Virus record (IMG/VR): IMGVR_UViG_3300046512_000361
Span: 1 to 41,500 of that record
Source: a virus
DNA length: 41,500 nucleotides
Reading direction: 5' to 3' (one strand)
Shown: positions 24,451 to 31,225 of the stretch, piece after piece
Layout: every line of letters starts with the position of its first letter
Numbering within the stretch: position 1 is the first letter of the stretch
Position numbers and translations under genes: made by a program
The notes under the pieces: model-generated
Told to the model about the DNA's origin: nothing
Database searches by the model: none
Seen by the model: only the letters and a program-made list of their open reading frames with translations

Positions 24451-24877
24451 CTACGACCTTCTGCCTGCGAACCGCAAGCATGGCCGCGAAGTCGATCGTC
24501 TCGCCGCCGCTGGTTACGTCCATCTTGTCGCCGTAGCGCTTGGGATCCCATTTCGAGAGTAGCTTGAGTCGGGTGTCGACACGAAGTTTTGACCGGCTGA
24601 TCCATTCGGTGTCCGCCATCTCCTGCCCGTCTTTACCGACCTTGGTGTCGTTGCCGGTCGCGTCCGCGATTTCGAGGCAGTCAGCCGCGATGGCATCAAA
24701 ACCAACCTCGCGCGCGCGCGCATATGCGATGGCTAAACTTTCGTCTGAGTTCACCCACTTCCCCCATGCAACCGGCGAGGGAAACTTGTCATCGCTTCGG
24801 CAAATCACAGCCAAGGGTTCACCCTGAGCAATGCGCTCCAATATCTCTTCCTCGATTTGAGGTGACCGTTTACCCAC
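24437..24877 (-). CDS. terS: Terminase small subunit-like protein (146 aa)
   Basis: The product (VGKRSPQIEEEILERIAQGE…, first residue Met from GTG) opens with a helix-turn-helix (EEEILERIAQGEPLAVICRS) that would recognise the packaging site. A central helix region (AYARAREVGFDAIAADCLEI) and ISRSKLRVDTRLKLLSKWDP follow, the latter shared by phage small terminase-type proteins. GTG at 24877 has GGTGGAG seven bases upstream; the longer open frame starts inside the upstream gene with no site. Overlap with terL and gene order support the call. Confidence 0.85.
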   Translation of the reverse strand: MGKRSPQIEEEILERIAQGEPLAVICRSDDKFPSPVAWGKWVNSDESLAIAYARAREVGFDAIAADCLEIADATGNDTKVGKDGQEMADTEWISRSKLRVDTRLKLLSKWDPKRYGDKMDVTSGGETIDFAAMLAVRRQKVVDGRD

Positions 24878-25298
24878 GCTCCTTCTCCACCTGCCACCCA
24901 ACGAAAACCAGATCAGCCAGAGCATCACAGATCGGGATGCTGCGGCTCGCTGCCCACGTCATGATCTGCGCGGCCATATCGGGTTGACGCGCACGAACCG
25001 CAGCGACTGCCGGTGTTGGCATATCGCGCGGACGATCGCGCCAGTGCGGCGCCGTCGAAATAGGCATCGCCGTGCATTTGCCCGTCGCAACGATGCAAAC
25101 CTGCCGTGTGCGTTGGAAGCGCTGGACCTGAATCAGGCCTTTCTCCTCCAAGCGGCGAATTGTGTGCGGGGGCGTGCTGTCGGACGAACAACCCATGATG
25201 GCCATAAGATCATCGTTGCGTGGCGCTGGCTGGCAAGCCTCAGCGGCGGCGTTGAGCGCCTGAAGCACAATGCGCTCTCGTTCGGTCACTTCGATCAT
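24870..25298 (-). CDS. Winged-helix DNA-binding protein before terminase (142 aa)
   Basis: The start MIEVTERERIVLQALNAAAE, followed by RNDDLMAIMGCSSDSTPPHT and IRRLEEKGLIQVQRFQRTRQ, is a winged helix-turn-helix of the MarR/LexA-N general type. The second half (~60 residues) includes VRARQPDMAAQIMTWAASRS and has no clear domain. It lies immediately before the terminase genes, a place where late-gene activators or accessory terminase proteins occur. It is therefore a candidate for acting on the repeated late elements, by inference only. The start overlaps the 24-aa gene as ATGA. Confidence 0.7.
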   Translation of the reverse strand: MIEVTERERIVLQALNAAAEACQPAPRNDDLMAIMGCSSDSTPPHTIRRLEEKGLIQVQRFQRTRQVCIVATGKCTAMPISTAPHWRDRPRDMPTPAVAAVRARQPDMAAQIMTWAASRSIPICDALADLVFVGWQVEKERG

Positions 25299-25369
25299 CT
25301 GCCCAACACTCCCGCCAATATCGACACAGCCGCAAACCCAAGCACCGCAATTCCAGCTATCTGCTCCAT
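25295..25369 (-). CDS. 24-residue hydrophobic peptide
   Basis: A 24-codon frame starts with ATG after GGGAGG (eight bases away) and ends overlapping the winged-helix gene's start as ATGA. The peptide (MEQIAGIAVLGFAAVSILAG plus four residues) is nearly all hydrophobic with a C-terminal Arg, a single membrane helix. Good ribosome site, operon coupling and sensible composition support translation. The function is unknown. Confidence 0.5.
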   Translation of the reverse strand: MEQIAGIAVLGFAAVSILAGVLGR

Positions 25370-25400
25370 CACCCCCACCTCCCAATCAGAACCCAGAACC

Positions 25401-26042
25401 TCATACTGCAACCCTCTCGACAATCGGCGCGTCGGCCTCTGGAAATTCGCGGATGCGCAACTGTCGGCAGACAGCGCGCGTAATTTCGGCTCCGGTCATG
25501 TTCCAAGCCATGTCGCGGATCAGCGTCATCATGTTGGTGCGCGACGATGCGGCGACCCGATGCCTTGAACATTCCGCCAGCAGTTCGGATTTCCAACACA
25601 GTTCCAAAAGCCGCGCCGCGTGAGGTTCTGGCTGGGCGGACCAAAAGCGCTGCATCGACCAAGCGCCATAGGGGTAGCGTTCCGCGATTTCAGGATAGCC
25701 CCAGACGCAGGCTGTCTTTACCCCATCGGAAAGTTCTTTGCCGGGGACAAAGCGAGGTGCGCCGTTGTCATACGGATCAGTGTCCCACCAGCGCTCATGC
25801 GCGATGACGATCACTTCATGCGCGGCCCGGCTGAATTGACGAACCTGCTCAGGCAAACGCTTGAGGGTGTCACGCTCCGACTTGATCTCGACCAGCGTAA
25901 CCCGTTCGTCGGTCACCGCGGCCAGATCGGCACGGCAACCACCCACGACCAGTTCATGGATGATCCGCGCGCCGGGGATCATCTGGCGCAGACGATCGGC
26001 GGCATAGTCGCGGATTTCTCGTTCGGATGCTGAACCGCTCAC
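25401..26042 (-). CDS. PD-(D/E)xK nuclease-like protein, sce7726-like (213 aa)
   Basis: The pattern E30, D39 (GGCRADLAAV) and E52-I-K54 (VTLVEIKSERDTLKRLPEQ) is the catalytic core of the PD-(D/E)xK nuclease superfamily, as in MmcB/sce7726-type proteins. QVRQFSRAAHEVIVIAHERW, following the core, is also typical. A C-terminal helical part (residues 120-213) includes MAWNMTGAEITRAVCRQLRI. It may act on DNA in recombination or repair, or limit host or rival DNA. It starts with GTG overlapping the zinc-motif gene's stop as GTGA. Confidence 0.75.
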   Translation of the reverse strand: MSGSASEREIRDYAADRLRQMIPGARIIHELVVGGCRADLAAVTDERVTLVEIKSERDTLKRLPEQVRQFSRAAHEVIVIAHERWWDTDPYDNGAPRFVPGKELSDGVKTACVWGYPEIAERYPYGAWSMQRFWSAQPEPHAARLLELCWKSELLAECSRHRVAASSRTNMMTLIRDMAWNMTGAEITRAVCRQLRIREFPEADAPIVERVAV

Positions 26043-26164
26043 TTCCCAAACCTCCCCATCTCAATCTTACGACAGCTCCAGCACTTCCTCGGCCGCTCCT
26101 GCCCCTCGTCACGCTCGCGGGCGCCGCAGAGGCAATCAAGTTCGCGGATGCGGGCCGCGCTCAT
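26039..26164 (-). CDS. 41-aa zinc-binding-type protein
   Basis: The gene is bounded by an ATGA overlap at its start and a GTGA overlap at its end. The peptide begins MSAARIRELDCLCGARERDE and continues to KCWSCRKIEMGRFGK, giving CxC then CxxC separated by 14 residues. Four cysteines in this arrangement suggest a small zinc knuckle. Basic residues between and after the pairs would suit nucleic-acid binding. It is buried among shadow frames and easily missed. Confidence 0.6.
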   Translation of the reverse strand: MSAARIRELDCLCGARERDEGQERPRKCWSCRKIEMGRFGK

Positions 26165-26784
26165 TCCGCCGTCTCAGCGATGACAGGGCGACGGATGACG
26201 TACCGCTTCTGTTCGTTGATCCAGCGCAGATAGCCTTGCTCCATCGCGATCTGCCGCCATTGCAGCGGCACGGCATCAACAAGATCCTGCGTGGCCAGGC
26301 CAAGCTTCAGGTCGGAAATGAAATCCTCAAACCGGCCTTGGAAAAACCGATGGCACAGGCTCAGCGCCTTTTCCTTTTCGCTCACTGGCGGGCGATACTG
26401 ATCGGCAAGATCGATGCACTGGCGCGGTGTGGGAAACCAGTTCAGCTCGGCGCAGGCCCGGCGCGCCATGTAGGCGAGGGCGTCGTTGCTGTATTCCGCC
26501 AGAATGCTGGAATAGACCGCAAAACGCATCTTGCCGCTGTCATCGTCCTGCGATTTGCTCGGCAGGGTGGCGCCAAGAAACGTCAGGTGTTTCGTGATCT
26601 GGAGCGGCGATGCCCTCCGCTGCCGATCGTCCTGAGTGTCCGCCCAAGCCTTGAGCGCCTTCGCCTCGTCAACCGTTTCCGGAAAACGGATAACGGGCTT
26701 GGGCATCACCGGCTTCGTAGCAAGCGTTGAGGAATCCATCCCGCCCGCGACCACGGTTAGCGCTGCCTTGCCGATCGTTTCCAT
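26161..26784 (-). CDS. Replication-region protein, possible helicase-loader-like (207 aa)
   Basis: The 207-residue protein is mostly helical with SPLQITKHLTFLGATLPSKS, FAVYSSILAEYSNDALAYMA and ELNWFPTPRQCIDLADQY. This pattern is shared by phage proteins encoded next to DnaT-like replication initiators. It may load the replicative helicase, comparable in role to lambda P, but this is inferred from position. It overlaps the replication gene by 116 bases, unusually long. AAGGAA lies upstream of the ATG at 26784. Starts at 26739 or 26706 would shorten the overlap but would not remove it. Confidence 0.6.
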   Translation of the reverse strand: METIGKAALTVVAGGMDSSTLATKPVMPKPVIRFPETVDEAKALKAWADTQDDRQRRASPLQITKHLTFLGATLPSKSQDDDSGKMRFAVYSSILAEYSNDALAYMARRACAELNWFPTPRQCIDLADQYRPPVSEKEKALSLCHRFFQGRFEDFISDLKLGLATQDLVDAVPLQWRQIAMEQGYLRWINEQKRYVIRRPVIAETAE

Positions 26785-27490
26785 TTCGATTTTCCTTCAT
26801 GATCCTGTCGTGCTGATCGCGGATCCGGTTGTGCCAAACCTTGTCCCAGTCGATGCGGGCGGCGTCGCGGTTGCGGGTCGCCCAATAATCCCGGAAGCCC
26901 TCAAGCTCCCGGACCTCCCGACCGGGGGGCCACTGGCCTGTGAGTTGAGCGACGGATGAGGGGAGGGGGCCGGGTTCCCAATTTGCGGGAATGCGTTGGG
27001 CTTTCGCGGGCGTAGCAACCACTGAGGTATCTTTAGATACCGAAGTATATTCTTTCCCTTCTTCTTCTTTGGTCCGCTGTTGCCCCGCTGTTGCCCCGCT
27101 TTGCGGTTCGACGTTGCCCCGCTCTGTTCCTTCGGGTGCCTGATATCTGTCGTAATTACAGATAGTTATAATGCTTTGGCCTTGCCCCGCTGCATGGTCC
27201 GCTGTTGCCCCGTTTTTGGTACGCACTTCGATCATGCTTTCGGCGCAAAGCAGCTTCAAAAACCGATCGACGCGGCTCTTTGACCATCCCCATTTCTCGG
27301 CAAGGAAGCGCTGGGCAAAGCACAGTTCGCCGCGCTGGAGGTCGATCATGTCGCCCTTGACGCGGACGCGGCCCGGCTTCCAGGAAGCGCTCTCGATCAG
27401 CCATGCCCATGCATCGCGCCGCGAGTATTCCTGACGGTCGAAAATCGGGTTATCCTGCCACCCGCGATGCATGAGGATGTAGCCGCTCAC
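26669..27490 (-). CDS. Replication initiator/replisome organiser-like protein (273 aa)
   Basis: MSGYILMHRGWQDNPIFDRQ followed by YSRRDAWAWLIESASWKPGR and RGELCFAQRFLAEKWGWSKS is the N-terminal winged-helix of phage replisome-organiser proteins. It reads along R-F-L-K-L-L to NYDRYQAPE. A Pro/Lys-rich linker follows, then a DnaT-like C-terminal segment (RDYWATRNRDAARIDWDKVW). It would bind the phage origin and recruit the helicase loader encoded next. Low-complexity C-terminal residues (Asn/Gly/Arg) coincide with the 116-base overlap. The start overlaps the RusA gene as ATGA. Confidence 0.75.
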   Translation of the reverse strand: MSGYILMHRGWQDNPIFDRQEYSRRDAWAWLIESASWKPGRVRVKGDMIDLQRGELCFAQRFLAEKWGWSKSRVDRFLKLLCAESMIEVRTKNGATADHAAGQGQSIITICNYDRYQAPEGTERGNVEPQSGATAGQQRTKEEEGKEYTSVSKDTSVVATPAKAQRIPANWEPGPLPSSVAQLTGQWPPGREVRELEGFRDYWATRNRDAARIDWDKVWHNRIRDQHDRIMKENRNGNDRQGSANRGRGRDGFLNACYEAGDAQARYPFSGNG

Positions 27491-27852
27491 TCTGCGCCCA
27501 TCTCCACAATGATCCGGCCAGGCTTAACCGCATCGGCAAACACAAAGGTTGGATCGAAATACTGGTCGTCCACGCCGATGGCGTCCGCGATGCCATCGAG
27601 GATGCTCTTGCAAGCCCCCTTCATTCCGTCGCGGTCGCGCCTGCGCTTGTCGGGCGGGCTGATGGTGATCGTCATGGCGATGTGACTGCCCGCCTCATTC
27701 CATACGGGATGAAACTTGGCGGCCTTGGCCATCAGGCACGCAAGATCGCGCTGGGCCTTCACCGGCTTGTAATAGCTGCGCCAGTGGTGGCTCTGCCGAT
27801 AGTTGGGCCATACCTGCGGCACAGGCCAAGGCATGACGATCATGTTGCTCAT
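27487..27852 (-). CDS. rusA: RusA-type Holliday junction resolvase (121 aa)
   Basis: The 121-residue length and the motifs PPDKRRRDRDG (Asp73, Asp75), MKGACKSILDGIADAIGVDD (Lys78, Asp86, Asp90, Asp95/96) match RusA, which cuts four-way junctions in phage DNA before packaging. The acidic ligands and the lysine after them are intact. It lies between replication genes and a small coiled-coil gene, with ATGA overlaps at both ends. Regulation is with the minus-strand early operon. Confidence 0.9.
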   Translation of the reverse strand: MSNMIVMPWPVPQVWPNYRQSHHWRSYYKPVKAQRDLACLMAKAAKFHPVWNEAGSHIAMTITISPPDKRRRDRDGMKGACKSILDGIADAIGVDDQYFDPTFVFADAVKPGRIIVEMGAE

Positions 27853-28064
27853 GCCGCTAACGCCTCAAAAATGGTGATCTGCGGTGCAGGGTTCGCCTCG
27901 ATCCAAGCCGCAAGGCGCGCCTTCGCCGCCTCCAGATCGTCCAGTGCCTCGTTCATATCGCGATCGGCGGCCCGGCGTTTCTCGGCGGCGCGCGCGATAC
28001 GTTTTTCCACGATGGAGATTAGCGCCTCCATGCGTTCGCGCTCCGTGTTCAGTTCAGTTGCCAC
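27849..28064 (-). CDS. Small coiled-coil protein (71 aa)
   Basis: The product (Met from GTG, then ATELNTERERMEALISIVEK…) is one long charged helix with heptad pattern (IARAAEKRRAADRDMNEALD, DLEAAKARLAAWIEANPAP). GTG overlaps the upstream gene by 11 bases. No domain is recognised; a coiled-coil oligomer or adaptor is likely. The stop overlaps the rusA start. Confidence 0.55.
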   Translation of the reverse strand: MATELNTERERMEALISIVEKRIARAAEKRRAADRDMNEALDDLEAAKARLAAWIEANPAPQITIFEALAA

Positions 28065-28392
28065 TGGAGGCCTCCATGCGTCGGATGCGCCAGACGCGCA
28101 TTTCGGCGGCCTTGAGCGTCACACCCAAGGTGCGAGCAATCGTGGGGAAACTAACCTTTCGTTCCCGCAATTCGAGCATCTGGCGGTCCATTTCTTCGGA
28201 CCAATAATAGCGACGCCGATCACCTGGGCGGTCTGCCAGCGCGATCGCCCCAGCAAGTCTACGGCTTTCGGCATCCGTCAAAGCTCGCTCGCGGGAAATC
28301 TTGTCCAGATCCGCGACGATATCGGCCGCATTCTGGCGCCGCGCCTTCCGCCCCGCCTCGTCAACGGCGTCCTGCATTGTTTGCGGCTTCAT
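28054..28392 (-). CDS. Helix-turn-helix protein of GcrA/SANT-like type (112 aa)
   Basis: The C-terminal half (YYWSEEMDRQMLELRERKVS, FPTIARTLGVTLKAAEMRVW) is a helix-turn-helix like those of GcrA or SANT/Myb-type phage regulators, with the recognition helix at TLKAAEMRVWRIRR. The N-terminal half is helical and charged. It probably binds DNA and regulates middle or late genes. ATG at 28392 overlaps the stop of the PAPS-reductase-family gene, which decides the start against a longer frame. Confidence 0.7.
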   Translation of the reverse strand: MKPQTMQDAVDEAGRKARRQNAADIVADLDKISRERALTDAESRRLAGAIALADRPGDRRRYYWSEEMDRQMLELRERKVSFPTIARTLGVTLKAAEMRVWRIRRMEASSGN

Positions 28393-29222
28393 GCTGCGGC
28401 CTCCATGAATGCGAAATTCCGCTGGTTGCACGACGAGCAAAGCATTCCGCCCCGCGTAGCAGCGCGCTTGCCGGGCGGGCGCGTTCCCCATTTGCAGTGG
28501 ACCCCAGCCTCTTCAGCCTCAGCTTCCAGATCGGCAATCAGCGCCTCTGTCGCAGGGTAGTGATAACGGAGCGCGACACGCTCGCCGTCAGCTGCAAACG
28601 CGCCGCACAGGCACTCACCCGACATGCACAGATCATCGACCACCGGGTTACGCGGCAGGTTGAAATGCGACATGTACGCAATCTTGTCGTCGTCCGACCA
28701 ATTCAAGATCGGGGCAATCCAAAGCTGCCCACCCTTGCGCTGGATCGGCTCGACATTGCCCATACGGCGGACGCTTTCGGACAGGCGGACACCCGTCACC
28801 ATCCCGATCCGATCTTTCCAGTGCGTCTTATGGTCGCGGACCAGATACTGGACGCAGCGCTCTTTGAGGCGGGTGTACATGAAGAGATGCCCACCCGGAC
28901 CGGGGAAGCCATGCTTCAACACGATGTCGCGATAGCTGACAGGCGGCCTATACTCTTTCAGCGGCCACACGAACGACGCGGACGTGTCGCGCACGAACTG
29001 CTTAGTGGCCGGGATACCTATCGTTGTGTCGATATGTGCAACGCCAGAGAAGGCCGGGTGCAGTGATGCAACATGGCTGGAGCAAAGGCTATCATGGCCG
29101 CCGCTGAACAGCCCGAAAAGGTGGCTGGCAGGGTGTAAGGTCAATGCCTGGTCAATGATGCTGTGAGCCTGCGTCACAAGGTCATCGACCGGGTTGACGC
29201 CGAACATGTCCACGACACTCAC
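28389..29222 (-). CDS. PAPS reductase/PP-loop family protein (277 aa)
   Basis: A PP-loop nucleotide-binding motif SGGHDS at residues 40-45 (LFGLFSGGHDSLCSSHVASL) marks the adenine nucleotide alpha-hydrolase/PAPS-reductase family. Cysteines at DLCMSGECLCGAF and, near the end, GMLCSSCNQRNF suggest an iron-sulphur or zinc centre. Phage members are common; substrates are rarely known. The DNA phosphorothioation protein DndC belongs to the same broad family, so a role in nucleic-acid modification is possible. It starts with GTG overlapping a 28-aa gene as GTGA. Confidence 0.8.
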   Translation of the reverse strand: MSVVDMFGVNPVDDLVTQAHSIIDQALTLHPASHLFGLFSGGHDSLCSSHVASLHPAFSGVAHIDTTIGIPATKQFVRDTSASFVWPLKEYRPPVSYRDIVLKHGFPGPGGHLFMYTRLKERCVQYLVRDHKTHWKDRIGMVTGVRLSESVRRMGNVEPIQRKGGQLWIAPILNWSDDDKIAYMSHFNLPRNPVVDDLCMSGECLCGAFAADGERVALRYHYPATEALIADLEAEAEEAGVHCKWGTRPPGKRAATRGGMLCSSCNQRNFAFMEAAA

Positions 29223-29305
29223 GCCACCCCACCCCGCTTAATCCACCGCCCGACGAACGGCCCGGCGATGAAGGAGGTGGCGGCCCAGAGGGCGAGGGCG
29301 CTCAT
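29219..29305 (-). CDS. 28-residue membrane peptide
   Basis: The frame starts with ATG on the stop of the 158-aa gene (ATGA) and ends on the GTG of the PAPS-family gene (GTGA). The peptide begins MSALALWAATSFIAGPFVGR and ends with a basic WIKRGG segment: a single hydrophobic helix with a positively charged tail. Coupling at both ends is the chief evidence. The function is unknown. Confidence 0.5.
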   Translation of the reverse strand: MSALALWAATSFIAGPFVGRWIKRGGVA

Positions 29306-29778
29306 GCTGCGTCCCCATGGCTTGAAACCGGCAGGATGGTCGCAATCAGCATATCCGCCGCCTCACGAACCTTGGGCGCCTCGATGTGGTCGATTCGGCC
29401 ATCAGCGGCAGCGCTGGCGATCGTGGACAGGTGCGCCATGGCGGTCGCGGTCATCTGCATGGGGCAGGCATCATCGCCGTCATCCATGGGACGTGCCGAA
29501 TAGTTGATGAGCGCCATGAAGCTGGCAACCGCATGTTCGCCCAGCGCCCAGCAGAGCGACAGGCAATCAGACGACGTGACGCGGCGGTTCTTCGCTGCAT
29601 CGCGGGACATCAGCGCATCGATCTGATGGATGCTGACACCGCTATCGCTGGCAAGCTGCGTGCGCGTTGTGCTGCGGGCAATGTTGACGGCCCGGTTATA
29701 CTCCTTGCGGAGCATGTCGCGGATACGCTCGTCCGAAACGATCGGTTCGCTTTGGACAGAATTGTTGCGCTGCATCAT
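29302..29778 (-). CDS. HTH-like regulator (158 aa)
   Basis: The segment DMLRKEYNRAVNIARSTTRT then QLASDSGVSIHQIDALMSRD suggests a helix-turn-helix (SGVSIHQIDALMS). SDCLSLCWALGEHAVASFMA and a helical C-terminus follow. Its role may be like other early phage regulators (CII-like), inferred from place in the early operon after the methyltransferase. ATG at 29778 overlaps the 51-aa gene's stop; the next codon pair offers 29775 as an alternative. Confidence 0.6.
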   Translation of the reverse strand: MMQRNNSVQSEPIVSDERIRDMLRKEYNRAVNIARSTTRTQLASDSGVSIHQIDALMSRDAAKNRRVTSSDCLSLCWALGEHAVASFMALINYSARPMDDGDDACPMQMTATAMAHLSTIASAAADGRIDHIEAPKVREAADMLIATILPVSSHGDAA

Positions 29779-29930
29779 GCAGAAGCCTCACTATGAGAAA
29801 GGGAAACATCGACCTCAGCCACCGTGCGATGACCGGAGAAATCGAGCGGGCGTTGACGCCAGATGCGCGTGCCGTCTGCGGTGGTGCGGAGGAGGGTGGC
29901 GCCCGGATGATTGGGGAGGTGGTGAGGCAT
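29775..29930 (-). CDS. Small 51-aa basic protein
   Basis: It lies between the methyltransferase stop and the 158-aa regulator, three bases after the former and overlapping the latter as ATGA. The product begins MPHHLPNHPGATLLRTTADG and continues TRIWRQRPLDFSGHRTVAEV, with many His and Arg and no membrane span. The ribosome site is weak. It fills an otherwise empty 155-base gap, which together with the overlap supports a real gene. Confidence 0.5.
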   Translation of the reverse strand: MPHHLPNHPGATLLRTTADGTRIWRQRPLDFSGHRTVAEVDVSLSHSEASA

Positions 29931-29933
29931 TTG

Positions 29934-30770
29934 CTATGCCGCCTGGCGCATCGAATTGAGAATGGCGCGGCCGATTGCTTCCGGGATCTGCGGAACTACG
30001 GCGTTTCCAAGGCTCCCAACTCGGTCCACCCGATCGGAAACCCCATGAGCCACTCGACCCATTCCGGGTTCAGCGCCCCATTCAGCTCTTCCGGCGTAAC
30101 CATCGTCCGCAATTTCTCGCGCGATCGGGAGCCGCCCCATTTGCACATGGCGGTTCCGCCAGTCGCCGTTACCTTGGTCGGTGTCGGATACAGCTTCACT
30201 TGCGCCGATAATTTCGGCTCGCCGCGGCTGTTCCACTTCCCCGCAACTCGATTGACCTTGTCGTCCGCTACGGGGGCTTGCCACAATCCAGATGCGGTCC
30301 CTCTCATGAGGGGCGCCAATGTTGGAAGCAGGTATGCAGTGCCATTCTGCATCATACCTGAGCGCGGCCAGGCTCCCGAGAACGGCATCCACCCCTCTAT
30401 GAAGCAGCGCAGAGACGTTCTCCACGACGACGTAGCGGGGTCGAATGTCGCCAATAAGACGGGCGAACTCATACCAAAGTCCACTGCGCTCGCCTTCCAG
30501 CCCAGCGCCCTGGCCGGCGATGCTGATGTCTTGGCAGGGAAACCCGCCGCAGATGACATCGACGGTAATTCCATCGGCAGCAAGTCGGTCACGGGTCAGC
30601 GTCCTAACATCGTCATAGCAAGGCACATCGGGCCAGTGCTTCGCCAGCACGCGCCGCGGAAATTCTTCAATCTCGCAAAAGGCAACCGTTTCGAAGCCGC
30701 CTGTGCGTTCCAGTCCGAGACTGAAACCGCCAATGCCACTGAACAGGTCGAGGACGCGCAGCTTGTCCAT
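29934..30770 (-). CDS. C5-cytosine DNA methyltransferase (278 aa)
   Basis: Motif I is LRVLDLFSGIGGFSLGLE (4-21), the catalytic motif IV GGFPCQDIS has Cys79, motif VI is VVENVSALL (115-123), motif VIII ASNIGAPHERDRIWIVA (148-164) and motif X GNAVVPQIPEAIG near the end. All key motifs are present, so it should methylate cytosine at C5 in a target not readable from the sequence. The region between motifs VIII and X, where target recognition resides, is low in recognisable structure and carries a second reading frame with its own protein-like content. The enzyme probably protects phage DNA from host restriction. It follows the zinc-motif 57-aa gene with TGA directly abutting ATG. Confidence 0.95.
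   Translation of the reverse strand: MDKLRVLDLFSGIGGFSLGLERTGGFETVAFCEIEEFPRRVLAKHWPDVPCYDDVRTLTRDRLAADGITVDVICGGFPCQDISIAGQGAGLEGERSGLWYEFARLIGDIRPRYVVVENVSALLHRGVDAVLGSLAALRYDAEWHCIPASNIGAPHERDRIWIVASPRSGRQGQSSCGEVEQPRRAEIIGASEAVSDTDQGNGDWRNRHVQMGRLPIAREIADDGYAGRAEWGAEPGMGRVAHGVSDRVDRVGSLGNAVVPQIPEAIGRAILNSMRQAA
29996..30592 (-). CDS. Nested out-of-frame gene within the methyltransferase (198 aa)
   Basis: A second minus-strand frame, shifted by one base, is open for 198 codons from an ATG at 30592 and lies wholly inside the methyltransferase gene. Its product has AGFPAKTSASPARALGWKAS, DFGMSSPVLLATFDPATSSW, FSGAWPRSGMMQNGTAYLLP and near the C-terminus NPEWVEWLMGFPIGWTEL. I recognise these segments as recurring in phage proteins annotated with methyltransferases, so this is unlikely to be a random shadow. 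Whether it is a separate protein, a frameshift extension or a decayed domain is open. Confidence 0.7.
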   Translation of the reverse strand: MTDLLPMELPSMSSAAGFPAKTSASPARALGWKASAVDFGMSSPVLLATFDPATSSWRTSLRCFIEGWMPFSGAWPRSGMMQNGTAYLLPTLAPLMRGTASGLWQAPVADDKVNRVAGKWNSRGEPKLSAQVKLYPTPTKVTATGGTAMCKWGGSRSREKLRTMVTPEELNGALNPEWVEWLMGFPIGWTELGALETP

Positions 30771-30944
30771 TCAGCCCTCCCGCCCAGGAACAAGCCCAGC
30801 GGCAACCACATCAGGACACTCGCACGTCGTGAAATGCTGATGGCACGACTTGCAGCGCTCAACGCCCGCAACCGTGTCCGCGAGGTCTTCAAGGAACTCG
30901 GCGGCTTGGTGCTGGATGGTGTCGTCGTAGAAGATGATGGTCAT
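30771..30944 (-). CDS. 57-aa protein with CxxC/CxC zinc-type motif
   Basis: The product begins MTIIFYDDTIQHQAAEFLED and has CKSCHQHFTTCECP in the second half, i.e. CxxC followed by CxC. A GGGGAG ribosome site lies six bases before the ATG, and the stop directly abuts the methyltransferase ATG. A similar C-terminal motif (CSDCGKKFLECDC) ends the 105-aa protein at 36586-36903, suggesting related zinc-binding tails on the two early operons. It was hidden among shadow frames. Confidence 0.65.
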   Translation of the reverse strand: MTIIFYDDTIQHQAAEFLEDLADTVAGVERCKSCHQHFTTCECPDVVAAGLVPGREG

Positions 30945-30973
30945 GCTACACTCCCCACGAAGGGAGATTCGTC

Positions 30974-31213
30974 ATGTCGCCAGAAGACCGAGCCTCGATC
31001 ACGACGAGCATCGCCAACCTTTGGACGTTCAACGCGCTTTTCATTTCGCGCCTCCTTGAGACGCTGCGAAATGAAGGCCTGCCCGCCGACAAGATCGAGC
31101 ATTTGCTGCAAATCCTTGACCGCGATACTGACGAAATTCTGGATGGCGTTGACGACCAAGCGTATGCGGCAGGGTTGCTTGCGAGCGTTCGGGCGCTTCT
31201 TGCGCGGGAGTGA
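30974..31213 (+). CDS. Small helical protein, opposite strand in early operon (79 aa)
   Basis: The 79-residue product (MSPEDRASITTSIANLWTFN…) is helical and acidic, with RLLETLRNEGLPADKIEHLL and DRDTDEILDGVDDQAYAAGL. AAGGGAG lies seven bases before the ATG. It is on the plus strand while cro and all genes around it up to 30 kb are on the minus strand, so transcription from the cro promoter would pass through it antisense. Only 29 bases separate its ATG from that of the 57-aa gene, leaving little room for promoters. Two shorter minus-strand frames opposite it have non-ATG starts or poor composition. Confidence 0.55.
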   Translation: MSPEDRASITTSIANLWTFNALFISRLLETLRNEGLPADKIEHLLQILDRDTDEILDGVDDQAYAAGLLASVRALLARE

Positions 31214-31225
31214 GGATAGGTGCGC

